Shown in pieces: positions 44,114-52,820 of a stretch of 64,000 nucleotides of DNA (positions are counted from its first letter, which is position 1; every line of letters starts with the position of its first letter). Below the pieces are notes generated by a model. The model did not search any database and was not told the origin of the DNA. It was given only the letters and a program-made list of their open reading frames with translations. Origin of the DNA: Hymenobacter elongatus (GTDB taxonomy: Bacteria; Bacteroidota; Bacteroidia; Cytophagales; Hymenobacteraceae); contig NZ_SRLD01000006.1 in the NCBI RefSeq assembly GCF_004745955.1, positions 62,001 to 126,000 on the forward strand, written 5' to 3'. The translations under genes were made by a program, and so were the position numbers.

Positions 44114-44169
44114 TTCGACTGCGTGGCTTAGCGCATAAGCGCAGCGAGCAGATTCTAGCCGTTACAAAA

Positions 44170-44275
44170 AGAGCCGTTTCGTTATGCTTCGGTAGCATAA
44201 TGTTCCAATGGCTCTATACGCCAACAGCCGCTAACAGCCAGGTTCCACGACCTGTGTTGTTAGCGGCTGTTGGCG
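44170..44275. terminator. two stacked hairpins between convergent genes
   Basis: First hairpin: AGAGCC/GGCTCT (44170 and 44210) around TTATGCT/AGCATAA. Second: CGCCAACAGCCGCTAAC (44219-44235) pairs exactly with GTTAGCGGCTGTTGGCG (44259-44275). They separate the lipoprotein gene from the convergent namZ. No U-run. Confidence 0.65.
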
Positions 44276-44293
44276 TGTTAGCAGGCAATTCTG

Positions 44294-45529
44294 CTACTTG
44301 AAGTCAGGGTACAGCAAGTACTTTGTGCGCACTGCTTTGTACGCTTTCAGACCCGGCTCCCAGGCCTTGCGAATTTCCTTTTCCGACTTGCCGGCCACTA
44401 CCATTTCCCGCAGGGAGCTCGTGCCGGTCAACTGCTCGAAGTACTTACCAAAAAACTTGTCCTTGGCGGTGCTCTGCTGGTAAAAGTCGATGAGGTAGCG
44501 CAACGTAAAGCCGCTGGATTCGGCGCTGGAAAGCTGGCGCAAATCCTGGCCGTAGCATTTCTGCCCGTTCAAAGGCGGGGTAGGTGAGCCGGTAGTAGGG
44601 TGGGGCGTAAAGCTGAAGGGCCGGGAAACCGGCTGGGTCGGTGCCCCGATCTGCTCGAAAGGGGCATCTGTGCCCCGCCCGACGCTCACATTGGTGCCTT
44701 CAAACAGACAAACCGTAGGGTAGAGCAGCACCGCGTGGGCGTTGGGCAAATTGGGCGAAGGCCGCACCGGCAGCTCGTAGCGCGTGGCGTGGGTGTAGCC
44801 CAGCACCGGCACCACCGTCAGCGGGCACTGCCGGCCGCCGGCCAGCCACTTCTCGCCGTTTATCATCTGGGCCAGCTCGCCCACCGTCAGGCCATGCACC
44901 ACCGGAATCGGGTGCATGCCCACGAACGACTTGTGCTTGGGTTCCAGCACCGGGCCATCCACGTAGAAGCCGTTGGGGTTGGGGCGGTCCAGCACGATGA
45001 CGGTTTTGCCCTGCTCGGCGGCCGCTTCCATCACGTAGTGCATCGTGCTAATGAAGGTGTAAAACCGCACGCCCACGTCCTGAATGTCGAAGATCAGCAC
45101 ATCCACGTCGGCCAGCATTTCGGGAGTGGGCTTTTTGCTTTTCCCGTACAGCGACTTCACCGGCAGGCCGCTGCGCGTGTCGCGCCCGTCCTTAATCGTA
45201 GCCCCGTCGGCCTCTTCGCCCCGAAAGCCGTGCTCGGGCGCGAAAATGGCTTTCACCGCCACGCCCTGGGCCAGCAGCGTGTCCACGAGGTGCGTACGGC
45301 CCACCAGGGAAGTCTGGTTCACGACCAGCCCGACGCGCTTGCCCCGCAGCTGGGGCAGGTAGCTATTGAACTGCGCCGCGCCCATCTGCAGGCCGGCAGG
45401 AGCCGGCGTAGCGGCGGCTACGGGCGGTTGCGGGCCGGTGGGAGCAGTGGCCGAGCTGGCGGCGGGGCGGGTACAATCGCCCAGAAACAGCGCTAAGCTG
45501 AGCAGACTACAGAAGATAGAAGAGGCCAT
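44294..45529 (-). CDS. namZ: exo-beta-N-acetylmuramidase NamZ (DUF1343, GH171)
   Basis: A 411-residue lipoprotein (lipobox FLGDC, Cys19). After a Pro/Ala-rich linker the DUF1343 domain begins with LRGKRVGLVVNQTSLVG. Typical motifs follow: IFAPEHGFRGEEADG, VLIFDIQDVGVRFYTFISTM, VLDRPNPNGFYVDGPVL and FEGTNVSVGRGTDAPFE. The characterised member in Tannerella removes N-acetylmuramic acid from peptidoglycan fragments, so a recycling or scavenging role is likely. It is divergent from the permease gene, with 48 bases between the starts. A TAGCTTCG box (45537-45544) seven bases before the ATG suggests a leaderless mRNA. Confidence 0.9.
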   Translation of the reverse strand: MASSIFCSLLSLALFLGDCTRPAASSATAPTGPQPPVAAATPAPAGLQMGAAQFNSYLPQLRGKRVGLVVNQTSLVGRTHLVDTLLAQGVAVKAIFAPEHGFRGEEADGATIKDGRDTRSGLPVKSLYGKSKKPTPEMLADVDVLIFDIQDVGVRFYTFISTMHYVMEAAAEQGKTVIVLDRPNPNGFYVDGPVLEPKHKSFVGMHPIPVVHGLTVGELAQMINGEKWLAGGRQCPLTVVPVLGYTHATRYELPVRPSPNLPNAHAVLLYPTVCLFEGTNVSVGRGTDAPFEQIGAPTQPVSRPFSFTPHPTTGSPTPPLNGQKCYGQDLRQLSSAESSGFTLRYLIDFYQQSTAKDKFFGKYFEQLTGTSSLREMVVAGKSEKEIRKAWEPGLKAYKAVRTKYLLYPDFK

Positions 45530-45577
45530 CGGGAAACGAAGCTAGGAAACTGAACGTAGACGCGTAGCTTTACGCCA

Positions 45578-46792
45578 GTGAACATCTCGCGGTACATATC
45601 CAATAAGATTGACGGGGCCGACACCGGGTCTTTTACCTCGTCGGTGACAAAAATAGCCATTATCAGCATTGCGCTGGGCGTGGCCGTCATGATTGTGTCG
45701 TTTGCCATTCTGGAGGGCTTCCGCAATGAGATTCAAAGCAAGATCTTTTCCTTCGGAGCCCACCTGCAGGTCAGCAAGTACGATACCAACAATTCGCTGG
45801 AAGTGGAGCCCATCGGCGGGCCGCGCCTGATTAAGGATCTGCACCGCTTTGGGCAGGTGAAGTCCACGCAGTCGTTTGCCCGCAAAACGGCCATCATCAA
45901 GACCAAGGAGGAAGTGCTGGGCGTGGTGCTCAAGGGCATTGATGAAAAAGACGGTATTTCGCCGATGCGCACCAATATGGTGGCCGGCAAATTTCTGTCT
46001 TTCCCCGACTCGGCGGCGAGCAACGACGTGCTGCTCAGCCGCAAAGTGGCCGATAAGCTGCGGCTGAACGTGGGCGACGAGGCCCTGTTCTATTTCATTC
46101 AGAATCCGCCACGCATCCGCAAGTTCAACGTGCGCGGCATCTACCAAACCGGCCTCGACGAGTTCGATGAGGTGTATATCATCGGTGACATCCGCCAGAT
46201 TCGGGAGCTCAATGCCTGGCCCGACTCGCTGGTGGGCGGCGTGGAAGTTGTGCTCAAGGATTTCAACCAACTCGACCCGGTTTCGGACAACATGTACGAA
46301 AACCTGCGCTACGACCTCAAGCTGGACAAAATTACGGACCAGTACGCCCAGCTTTTCGACTGGCTCAAGCTGCTGAACCGCAACGTAGTCATCTTCCTGA
46401 TTCTGATCATCTTCGTGGCCACCTTCAACATGGTAGCCACTATTTTTATTATGATTCTGGAGCGCACCAACATGATTGGCGTGCTCAAAGCGCTGGGGGC
46501 TACCGATAACCAGATCCGGAGCATGTTCTTCTACCGCGGCCTGAGCCTCACGCTGCGGGGCATGCTCTACGGCAATCTGGTCGGCATCGGCTTTTGCGCC
46601 ATCCAGTACTTTTTCCACCCGATTCCGCTGGATCCCGAGAACTACTACATGGACCGCGTGCCGATTTACTGGGACCTGACGATGGTGGTGGTGCTCAACG
46701 TGGCCACTTTCCTCACTTCCCTGCTGGCCGTCCTGATTCCGACCTACCTCATTTCCCGGATTCGCCCCGTGGCCGCCATCAAGTTCGACTAA
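45578..46792 (+). CDS. FtsX/LolE-type ABC transporter permease
   Basis: A 404-residue membrane protein with the FtsX layout: one N-terminal helix (about 24-45, IAIISIALGVAVMIVSFAI), a large periplasmic domain (about 50-265) and three C-terminal helices (about 275-300, 320-345, 365-390). The motif LERTNMIGVLKALGATDNQIRSMF is the coupling helix of the family. Close relatives are annotated as lipoprotein-releasing permeases (LolC/E), but no ATPase gene is adjacent here. The start is GTG 45578. A TAGCTTTA box lies five bases upstream, consistent with a leaderless transcript. Confidence 0.88.
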   Translation: MNISRYISNKIDGADTGSFTSSVTKIAIISIALGVAVMIVSFAILEGFRNEIQSKIFSFGAHLQVSKYDTNNSLEVEPIGGPRLIKDLHRFGQVKSTQSFARKTAIIKTKEEVLGVVLKGIDEKDGISPMRTNMVAGKFLSFPDSAASNDVLLSRKVADKLRLNVGDEALFYFIQNPPRIRKFNVRGIYQTGLDEFDEVYIIGDIRQIRELNAWPDSLVGGVEVVLKDFNQLDPVSDNMYENLRYDLKLDKITDQYAQLFDWLKLLNRNVVIFLILIIFVATFNMVATIFIMILERTNMIGVLKALGATDNQIRSMFFYRGLSLTLRGMLYGNLVGIGFCAIQYFFHPIPLDPENYYMDRVPIYWDLTMVVVLNVATFLTSLLAVLIPTYLISRIRPVAAIKFD

Positions 46793-46838
46793 GCGCTGCC
46801 CGGCGCCTGACGGGTTTCGCAGCTGCTATTCTGACTAG

Positions 46839-46877
46839 AAAAAGCCCTTTGCCAGATCATGGCAAAGGGCTTTTTTT
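46839..46877 (+). terminator. rho-independent terminator after the permease gene
   Basis: Perfect stem AAAAAGCCCTTTGCCA with TGGCAAAGGGCTTTTT and a further T-run. Confidence 0.88.
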
Positions 46878-46882
46878 GTGTT

Positions 46883-47054
46883 GAAGCTGTTTAGAAAGTC
46901 AAAAGAACGTCATGCTTCATCTGGCGCCCGCTTGCCGAAGCATCTCTACCGCCGTGGTAAAATTAATTACTGCTGTACGCGAGATGCTTCGACAAGCGGA
47001 CGCCAGATGAAGCATGACGTTCTGATTAGGGTTGGCAACTTCCTAAACAGCTTC
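46883..47054. repeat. family II MITE-like element, complete copy
   Basis: Ends GAAGCTGTTTAGAAAGT and ACTTCCTAAACAGCTTC are inverted repeats with one mismatch, flanked by GTT on both sides (46880-46882 and 47055-47057). Inside, arms with GTCATGCTTCATCTGGCG and its complement pair over about 45 bases. It sits between a terminator and the end of the convergent M23 gene. A 91-codon open frame across it is not credible. Confidence 0.75.
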
Positions 47055-47132
47055 GTTGATAAGCCTGGCCTGAACACGATAAATCTCCTGATTCTGCTCG
47101 GGCTAACGGCCGCTGGTAATGATCGGGAGGGA

Positions 47133-47831
47133 CTACAGCCACTTGCTTTGTAATAGCAAATTCGGGTCGGGGCATAGCTCGGCCCACTGTGCTTTTTCTT
47201 CTGGCAGCGCTACGCCGGGGAAGTCGCCGACGCGGCCCTGCATATCGGCCATCACCTGGAAGTGCAGGTGGGGCGGCCAGTCGCCATTTTCGGGGTGAGG
47301 ACCGACTTCGGCGAATTTCTCGCCTTTTTCCAGGGTCATGCCCGGGCGTAGCAGCGCCACTTCAGCCCGGCCCAAGTGGCCATAGAGTGTATAAAACGCA
47401 GTTTCTTCGAGCTGGTGCTCCAGAATAACGGTGGGGCCGTAGTCGCCAAAATTGTTGTTGTCGGCCACACTGTGAACTACGGCGGCCAGCGGAGCCAGCA
47501 CCGGGGTGCCGGCCCGAAGCCACACATCTACGCCCAGGTGCAGGGAGCGGGCGGGCACGGCCGGGTCGCCAAACAGGCCGGGGCTGCGGCGGTAGATAAC
47601 GCGGTTTTCGAGGTAGCCGCCCACGCCAATCAGGGCGTTTTGCTCGGCCAGCAGCTGGGTTACCAGCGCTTCGAAAGCGGCTGTGTCGCGCAGGTCGGCG
47701 CTGGCTAGGGTGGGGTTATGAGCCGTAAAATCGAGCCGGGCAACCGCCGCAGAGTTCAGATCAACGGGCAGAACCGGGCCGAAAGTGGATTGATGGCGGG
47801 CAAGAAGTGAGGCGAGGGCAGAACCAGGCAT
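47133..47831 (-). CDS. M23 family peptidase-like protein without signal peptide
   Basis: A 232-residue protein with an M23 metallopeptidase domain at about 95-210. The zinc ligands can be placed: RSLHLGVDVWLRAGTPV (H-x3-D), then FYTLYGHLGRAE, and PPHLHFQVM. M23 enzymes normally cut peptidoglycan cross-links, yet this protein starts MPGSALASLLARHQ with no export signal. The extra N-terminal 90 residues are unlike a signal or LysM. The domain resembles the M23-like part found in some large fusions with kinases and aminotransferases, where the job is unknown. Its substrate is therefore uncertain. Confidence 0.82.
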   Translation of the reverse strand: MPGSALASLLARHQSTFGPVLPVDLNSAAVARLDFTAHNPTLASADLRDTAAFEALVTQLLAEQNALIGVGGYLENRVIYRRSPGLFGDPAVPARSLHLGVDVWLRAGTPVLAPLAAVVHSVADNNNFGDYGPTVILEHQLEETAFYTLYGHLGRAEVALLRPGMTLEKGEKFAEVGPHPENGDWPPHLHFQVMADMQGRVGDFPGVALPEEKAQWAELCPDPNLLLQSKWL

Positions 47832-47996
47832 ACAAAAATTGGTTATTGCTGGAGTTGAGGCGAGCGAGGATGCAAGCTAAACCCTTCCCCGATGCCGACC
47901 AAGATGCCCTATTTGCCGTACTTTGCACGCCCGTAGCCAAAAAGCTACCGTAACACCCGCTTACTCCTTCCTAATCCCCGAAGTTTCTCCCCCCCG

Positions 47997-49100
47997 ATGA
48001 GCAGCCCGTACCTGACGCTTAACGTCGTGGAAATCACCCACGAAACCACCGATGCCGCCACTATTCACCTCGAACGGGCCGACCGCCAACCCGTGGCCTG
48101 CGAGCCGGGGCAGTTTCTGACCCTGATTTTGCCCTGCGGACCCGGTGGCAAAAAGGAACGCCGGGCGTATTCGCTCAGCAGTACTCCTTCCGAAGCACCG
48201 CGCCTGTCCGTAACGGTGAAGCGTGTCAGCGGAGGTTTGGTGAGCAACTACCTGCTCGATACCGTGCAGGTGGGCCAGCAACTGGAAGTAATGGCCCCGC
48301 TGGGAAATTTTACGCTCAAAACCAGCCCCAAAGCCGCCCGCTCGGTGGTATTGGTCGGGGCGGGTAGCGGCATCACGCCGCTCATGTCTATTCTGAAAGC
48401 GGTGGTGCGCGACGAGCCCCAGAGCCATGTATTGCTCGTGTACGGCAACCGCAACGAGGAATCGGTGATTTTTCGGCAGCAGCTGCAGCAGCTTGAAGCG
48501 CAGGCCGGCGGCCGGCTCCAGGTAGAGCACGTATTCAGCCAGCCTACTAATCCGGCTACCAGCCGCCACACCGGCCGCCTGAACCGCACGATGCTGCTGC
48601 GCATTCTGGAACAGCGCCACCAGTTCCCGGCCGAGCAGGGCGAGTATTTTCTGTGCGGCCCCGAGGGCATGATGACCGAAGCGCGCTCCGCCCTGGAGTT
48701 GCTGGGAGTGCCCACGGCCCGCATCCGGCGCGAGAGTTTCGTAGCCGCCGCCGAAACCATCGAAGCTGCCGCGGGCCAGCCCAACGGCCACGGCGACGTA
48801 TCGTCCGACGACTCCGATGCCATCAGCTCCCGCACCGTCACCATTCACTACGAAGGCACGGAGTATGAGCTGGTCGTGAAGCCCAGCCAAACGATTCTGG
48901 AAGCGGCCTTGAATCAGGATATTGACCTGCCCTACAGCTGCCAGGCTGGCTTATGCACGGCTTGCCGGGGCAAGTGCCTGTCGGGCAAAGTGCATCTGGA
49001 TGAGCGGGAGGGCCTCTCCGACTCGGAAATGAAGCAGGGCTACATCCTGACCTGCGTGGGGCACCCCATGACGAACGACGTAGTTATCGAAATCGACTAG
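47997..49100 (+). CDS. PaaE-type ferredoxin reductase (FAD, NAD(P), 2Fe-2S)
   Basis: A 367-residue electron-transfer flavoprotein. Residues 1-105 form the FAD domain with RRAYSLSSTPSE. Residues 110-250 form the NAD(P) domain with VLVGAGSGITPLMSIL and the end motif YFLCGPEGMM. A Ser/Asp-rich linker (about 255-280) leads to a plant-type 2Fe-2S ferredoxin domain with Cys pattern C-x4-C-x2-C (YSCQAGLCTACRGKC) and a last Cys in LTCVGHP. Close relatives feed electrons to phenylacetyl-CoA oxygenase or ring hydroxylases. No such oxygenase is nearby, so the partner is unknown. Confidence 0.9.
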   Translation: MSSPYLTLNVVEITHETTDAATIHLERADRQPVACEPGQFLTLILPCGPGGKKERRAYSLSSTPSEAPRLSVTVKRVSGGLVSNYLLDTVQVGQQLEVMAPLGNFTLKTSPKAARSVVLVGAGSGITPLMSILKAVVRDEPQSHVLLVYGNRNEESVIFRQQLQQLEAQAGGRLQVEHVFSQPTNPATSRHTGRLNRTMLLRILEQRHQFPAEQGEYFLCGPEGMMTEARSALELLGVPTARIRRESFVAAAETIEAAAGQPNGHGDVSSDDSDAISSRTVTIHYEGTEYELVVKPSQTILEAALNQDIDLPYSCQAGLCTACRGKCLSGKVHLDEREGLSDSEMKQGYILTCVGHPMTNDVVIEID

Positions 49101-49267
49101 TTCGTAGCGCTGCTCGTAGAAGGTCTCGTTTTTCTGGTCGGAATAAGTCAACGACTTCGCCCTAGCCCCGTAGAAATAAGCTTGCGCATCGGGAGAGATT
49201 TCTGGTGTTATTGTCGTCGCTCACTAAGGCTGTGTTGGCTTTGGTTCGCTAGTTTCGTCTCCCGACG

Positions 49268-49275
49268 TATCTTGT
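49268..49275 (+). promoter_or_regulatory. -7 box of the M3 peptidase gene
   Basis: TATCTTGT, five bases before the ATG at 49281. It fits the Bacteroidota box with one mismatch and again implies a leaderless message. Confidence 0.45.
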
Positions 49276-49280
49276 TTTTT

Positions 49281-51026
49281 ATGATGAATTCCGCCCCCGA
49301 AACTGCGCTTGCTTCGGCTACCGATACCCAGCGTCCGCCCCGGCAATATTTACCCGAGTCCTTCTCCGTGACCGACTGGGCATCGTTGGAGCCCTATTTC
49401 GTAGAGCTGCGCGACCGGAATATTGGCTCGGCCCACGAGCTGGAGCGGTGGCTGCTCGACCGCAGCGAGCTGGAGAGTGTGCTGAGCGAAGACCTGGCCT
49501 GGCGCTACATCCGGATGACCTGCGACACCCAGGACGCGAAGCGGGCCGACTCGTTTCAGTACTTCGTGAGCGAGATTGAGCCCAACGTAGCGCCCTACGA
49601 CCACGCCCTCAACGAGAAGATGGTGGAGTCGGAGTTTCTGCCCGGACTCGACCAGCAGCGCTACCGCATTTTTGTGCGCTCGGTGCGGCAAGCGCTGGAA
49701 ATCTACCGTCCCGAGAACATTCCCCTCAAAACTGAAATCAGCACCAAGCAGCAGCAGTACGCGGCCACGGTGGGAGCCATGACGGTGCTGCTCGACGGCG
49801 AGGAAATAACCCTGCCCCGCGCTTCCGACCGCCTCAAAAGCCCCGACCGGGCTGTGCGGGAAGAGGCCTACCGGGCCGTGCAGCAGCGCCGCCTGCAGGA
49901 TGCCAAGCCTCTCGATCAGCTGTTTGACGAGCTGGTGGAGCTGCGCCATCAAGTGGCCCGCAATGCGGATTTTCCCAACTTCCGCGACTATATGTTCGCT
50001 GCTCTGGGCCGCTTCGACTACACGCCCGAGGATTGCTTTGCCTTCCACCGCGCCATTCGCGAAACGGTAGTGCCGCTGCTTGACGATATTGACCTGGAGC
50101 GTCGCCAGGATTTGGGGCTGCCCGAGCTGCGGCCCTGGGACCTGGATGTGGACGTGACGGGCAAAGCCCCGCTGCGGCCGTTTGAAACCGGGGAGGAACT
50201 GCTCGAAAAGACCATCACCGTATTTCAGCGCCTCGACCCGTATTTGGGCGACTGCCTGAAAACCATGCGGCAGATGGGCCACCTTGATCTGGAGTCGCGC
50301 AAGGGGAAAGCGCCCGGCGGCTACAACTATCCGCTGGATGAAACCGGCGTGCCGTTCATTTTTATGAACGCCACTTCCTCGTTGCGCGACGTGATTACGA
50401 TGCTGCACGAGGGAGGCCACGCGGTGCATTCATTCCTGACTCGCTCCCTGCCGCTGTCGGCCGACAAGCACCCGCCATCCGAGGTAGCCGAGCTGGCATC
50501 GATGAGCATGGAGCTTATTTCGATGGATCAGTGGGACTTGTTTTTCCCCGATGCTGACGAATTGCGCCGGGCCAAGAAAACCCATCTGGAAAGCGTGTTG
50601 GAAACCTTTCCTTGGGTAGCAACCATTGATAAGTTTCAGCACTGGATATACGAAAACCCCGCCCACAGCACGGAGCAGCGCCACGCTCAATGGACAAAAA
50701 CCTTCGATGAGTTCAACCAGCGCACCGTGAGCTGGAAGGGCCTGGAAGGCTATAAGCCCTATTTGTGGCAGAAACAGCTGCACCTCTACGAAGTGCCTTT
50801 CTATTACATTGAGTACGCCATGGCCCAACTCGGGGCCATTGCCGTGTGGCGCAACTTCCGCCTCAATCCGGAGCAGGGCCTCGATGCGTATAAGCGGGCC
50901 CTAGCCCTGGGCTATACTGCGCCCATCGGTGAAATCTACGCCGCCGCTGGCATCCGCTTCGACTTCAGTACCGCGTATCTGCGGACGCTGGCTGATTTTG
51001 TGCGCGAGGAAATGGCTAAGCTGTAG
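49281..51026 (+). CDS. M3 family oligoendopeptidase (PepF-like)
   Basis: A 581-residue cytosolic zinc peptidase. The catalytic motif HEGGH lies at residues 376-380 (MLHEGGHAVHSF), with the downstream Glu of the M3 family in ELASMSMELIS. The N-terminal oligopeptidase-F helical domain is recognisable (LERWLLDRSELESVL, RIFVRSVRQALEI). It degrades short peptides. The length is normal for PepF (about 560-600). I placed the start at the double ATG at 49281/49284; longer in-frame starts run through the -7 box. Confidence 0.93.
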   Translation: MMNSAPETALASATDTQRPPRQYLPESFSVTDWASLEPYFVELRDRNIGSAHELERWLLDRSELESVLSEDLAWRYIRMTCDTQDAKRADSFQYFVSEIEPNVAPYDHALNEKMVESEFLPGLDQQRYRIFVRSVRQALEIYRPENIPLKTEISTKQQQYAATVGAMTVLLDGEEITLPRASDRLKSPDRAVREEAYRAVQQRRLQDAKPLDQLFDELVELRHQVARNADFPNFRDYMFAALGRFDYTPEDCFAFHRAIRETVVPLLDDIDLERRQDLGLPELRPWDLDVDVTGKAPLRPFETGEELLEKTITVFQRLDPYLGDCLKTMRQMGHLDLESRKGKAPGGYNYPLDETGVPFIFMNATSSLRDVITMLHEGGHAVHSFLTRSLPLSADKHPPSEVAELASMSMELISMDQWDLFFPDADELRRAKKTHLESVLETFPWVATIDKFQHWIYENPAHSTEQRHAQWTKTFDEFNQRTVSWKGLEGYKPYLWQKQLHLYEVPFYYIEYAMAQLGAIAVWRNFRLNPEQGLDAYKRALALGYTAPIGEIYAAAGIRFDFSTAYLRTLADFVREEMAKL

Positions 51027-51047
51027 CCGCCAGAGCCGAAATCCAAC

Positions 51048-51085
51048 ATAAAAAAGGCCTTTGGAACCATCCAAAGGCTTTTTTT
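51048..51085 (+). terminator. rho-independent terminator
   Basis: Stem with CCTTTGGA and TCCAAAGG, flanked by A6 and T7. Confidence 0.85.
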
Positions 51086-51217
51086 ATAACCAACTCAACC
51101 CATAAGCACTGCCTGGAAGAGGCCCGGAAACTGGGTCAGGTTGCACCGCTCAAAAAACATTGCGAATTTGTTTCGGCTGGGGTTGGAGTGCAGAAGCTGC
51201 GCTTTGGTCGCCGTGTA

Positions 51218-51703
51218 CTACGCAACGCCATTGATGGCCAGCGCCAAAAACTTGCGTTTGGCTACATTGTAGTGGATGTGCCAGTAAGAACTGCCACCGT
51301 CAAATACCTGAATGAAACGACTTGGCCAGTCTTTAGCGAAAGGGTCGTTGTCCACGTCCCAAACACAGTTTACATAGATTATTCTTTCTCCTTTGGGGGA
51401 AATATAGCCGGCGTATTGCCTGGTATACTGGCCCAGATGTTGGCGAATTGACGGACCTTGGGTGGCGTGGTTTACGAGTGATTTTTTCGGCTGTTTATGC
51501 ATAAACCCGATGAGGTCCTGCTCAAGGCGCTGAATATCGGCCGCAGTTGGGGTCCAGCGGCGCACGGTGTCCTCCGGCTGCAGTTTGAGCGCGGCGGAGA
51601 AAATAACGCCGTGATACTCGTTGCCATGCACGATTTCGCCGGCTGATTGGGCGTGGCCTGTGCCTGCAGTCAGCAGTGCTAGTAAGAGAAGGAGGAATTT
51701 CAT
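51218..51703 (-). CDS. small secreted protein of unknown function
   Basis: A 161-residue protein with a clear signal peptide (FLLLLLALLTAGTGHAQS). The mature part (about 140 residues) has a helical segment (TAADIQRLEQDLIGFMHKQ) and a beta hairpin region with YAGYISPKGERIIYVNCVWD and YWHIHYNVAKRKFLALAING. A single Cys, no metal motif. No family recognised. It lies convergent to the peptidase gene and 117 bases before the end of the next lipoprotein gene on the same strand. Confidence 0.78.
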   Translation of the reverse strand: MKFLLLLLALLTAGTGHAQSAGEIVHGNEYHGVIFSAALKLQPEDTVRRWTPTAADIQRLEQDLIGFMHKQPKKSLVNHATQGPSIRQHLGQYTRQYAGYISPKGERIIYVNCVWDVDNDPFAKDWPSRFIQVFDGGSSYWHIHYNVAKRKFLALAINGVA

Positions 51704-51820
51704 AGGTGCAGTTGAGTAGTTGGGCGTACTCGGCAGCTACCTCCAACCTCGTGGGTGGGCAGCTATAGGCACGATGCCTTCCCGGCCCGAATGGGACAAC
51801 TACTTGCCGCCTTTTTATTG

Positions 51821-52414
51821 CTATTGCTGTAGCTCGAACAGAGGCAGGGGCTGGAGCTTACTGTATTTGCCGCCCAGCGTAGTCAGCGCCTCCTGGTGGA
51901 GCTGAACATAGTTGTTGAACTGCTTGGCCGCCTGGTCGTAGCGCAGGCGGAAGCCTACTACTTGGCTATCGGCCGTCTGAATATCGGTGGTGAGCTGCTG
52001 GACGGTGGCATCGGGCTGGCCGGCGGCGGGCAGGGCCAGCGCATACACAACCCGCAGCACCGAATCCTGCGCGGTATCGTAGGCGTCGATCTTGTCGGAG
52101 GCTGTCATCGACTGCTGGTCGTAGCGCCGATTTCTGAGTTGGTCGTTGGCGCGGGCCAGGGCTTTAAGCTGGGCTTTATCGGCGGTGGGCTGGCTTTCCA
52201 GGGCGCGCAACACCTGGCTGGTGGCTTTGATTTTAGCGTCGTCGCTGGCGGTCATTTTTCTCCAGCGCACGTCCACCGAATCGCGCAGAACGTCGAGCTG
52301 GGCTTTGGCGGCGGCGGGAGAAGTTAGGTCGGCGGCGTTGCCGGAACGGTCGGTTTTGCAGGCGTTGAGGTTGCTCAGCAGCAGGAGCAAAGCCATCGAA
52401 AGAAAGAGTTTCAT
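51821..52414 (-). CDS. helical lipoprotein of unknown function
   Basis: A 197-residue lipoprotein (lipobox LNACK, Cys19). The rest is almost entirely helical and charged, with heptad-like spacing (KAQLDVLRDSVDVRWRKM, LKALARANDQLRNRRYDQQ), so a coiled-coil bundle is likely. The segment FRLRYDQAAKQFNNYVQ near residue 160 recalls LemA-type proteins, but the resemblance is weak. Function unknown. Confidence 0.75.
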   Translation of the reverse strand: MKLFLSMALLLLLSNLNACKTDRSGNAADLTSPAAAKAQLDVLRDSVDVRWRKMTASDDAKIKATSQVLRALESQPTADKAQLKALARANDQLRNRRYDQQSMTASDKIDAYDTAQDSVLRVVYALALPAAGQPDATVQQLTTDIQTADSQVVGFRLRYDQAAKQFNNYVQLHQEALTTLGGKYSKLQPLPLFELQQ

Positions 52415-52608
52415 GGGGCAAAAACGTCAATAATTCCTAAAATATTCCGCTGGCGGAGAAATTGAGCAAAGGTAAGCTCAACCGCTTATTCTTGCCAGCC
52501 TGCTGCATTTCTGTTTTTCGTTCAGCGAGAAGAAAGCATAGAAACCGGTTATGTTCTTCACCTCTTTTAGGCTGTGTGCTCAACAGGAAAGCATGCTCTA
52601 TAGTCGTA
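52415..52608. other. intergenic, no gene seen
   Basis: About 190 bases upstream of the lipoprotein gene, with nothing recognisable beyond its probable promoter. An open frame on the minus strand extends through here into the repeat element, but it looks unpatterned and is rejected. Confidence 0.4.
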
Positions 52609-52772
52609 AGACTTGCTCCTGAATTGGGAACGGCGTAAAAAGGAGCGTCATGCTGAGCCAAGTCGAAGCATCTCTGCTGCCAAAGTAACTTGATTACTAC
52701 TGCGGTAGAGATGCTTCGACTTGGCTCAGCATGACGGCTAAATTCACTTTTTTTGTATTTGGGAACAAGGCT
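52609..52772. repeat. family I MITE-like element, diverged ends
   Basis: Left end AGACTTGCTCCTGAA and right end TTGGGAACAAGGCT are related to the perfect ends of the copy at 6597-6776. GTA flanks both sides (52606-52608 and 52773-52775). The arms carry a different spacer, GAGCCAAGTCGAAGC, and both arms of this copy share it. It ends 35 bases before the thiL promoter box. Confidence 0.65.
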
Positions 52773-52806
52773 GTACGCTATGCGGCAGCCTATGCCCGAT
52801 ACGCCG

Positions 52807-52814
52807 TACTTTTG
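52807..52814 (+). promoter_or_regulatory. -7 box of thiL
   Basis: A perfect TACTTTTG, six bases before the ATG. Confidence 0.55.
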
Positions 52815-52820
52815 CCTGCT

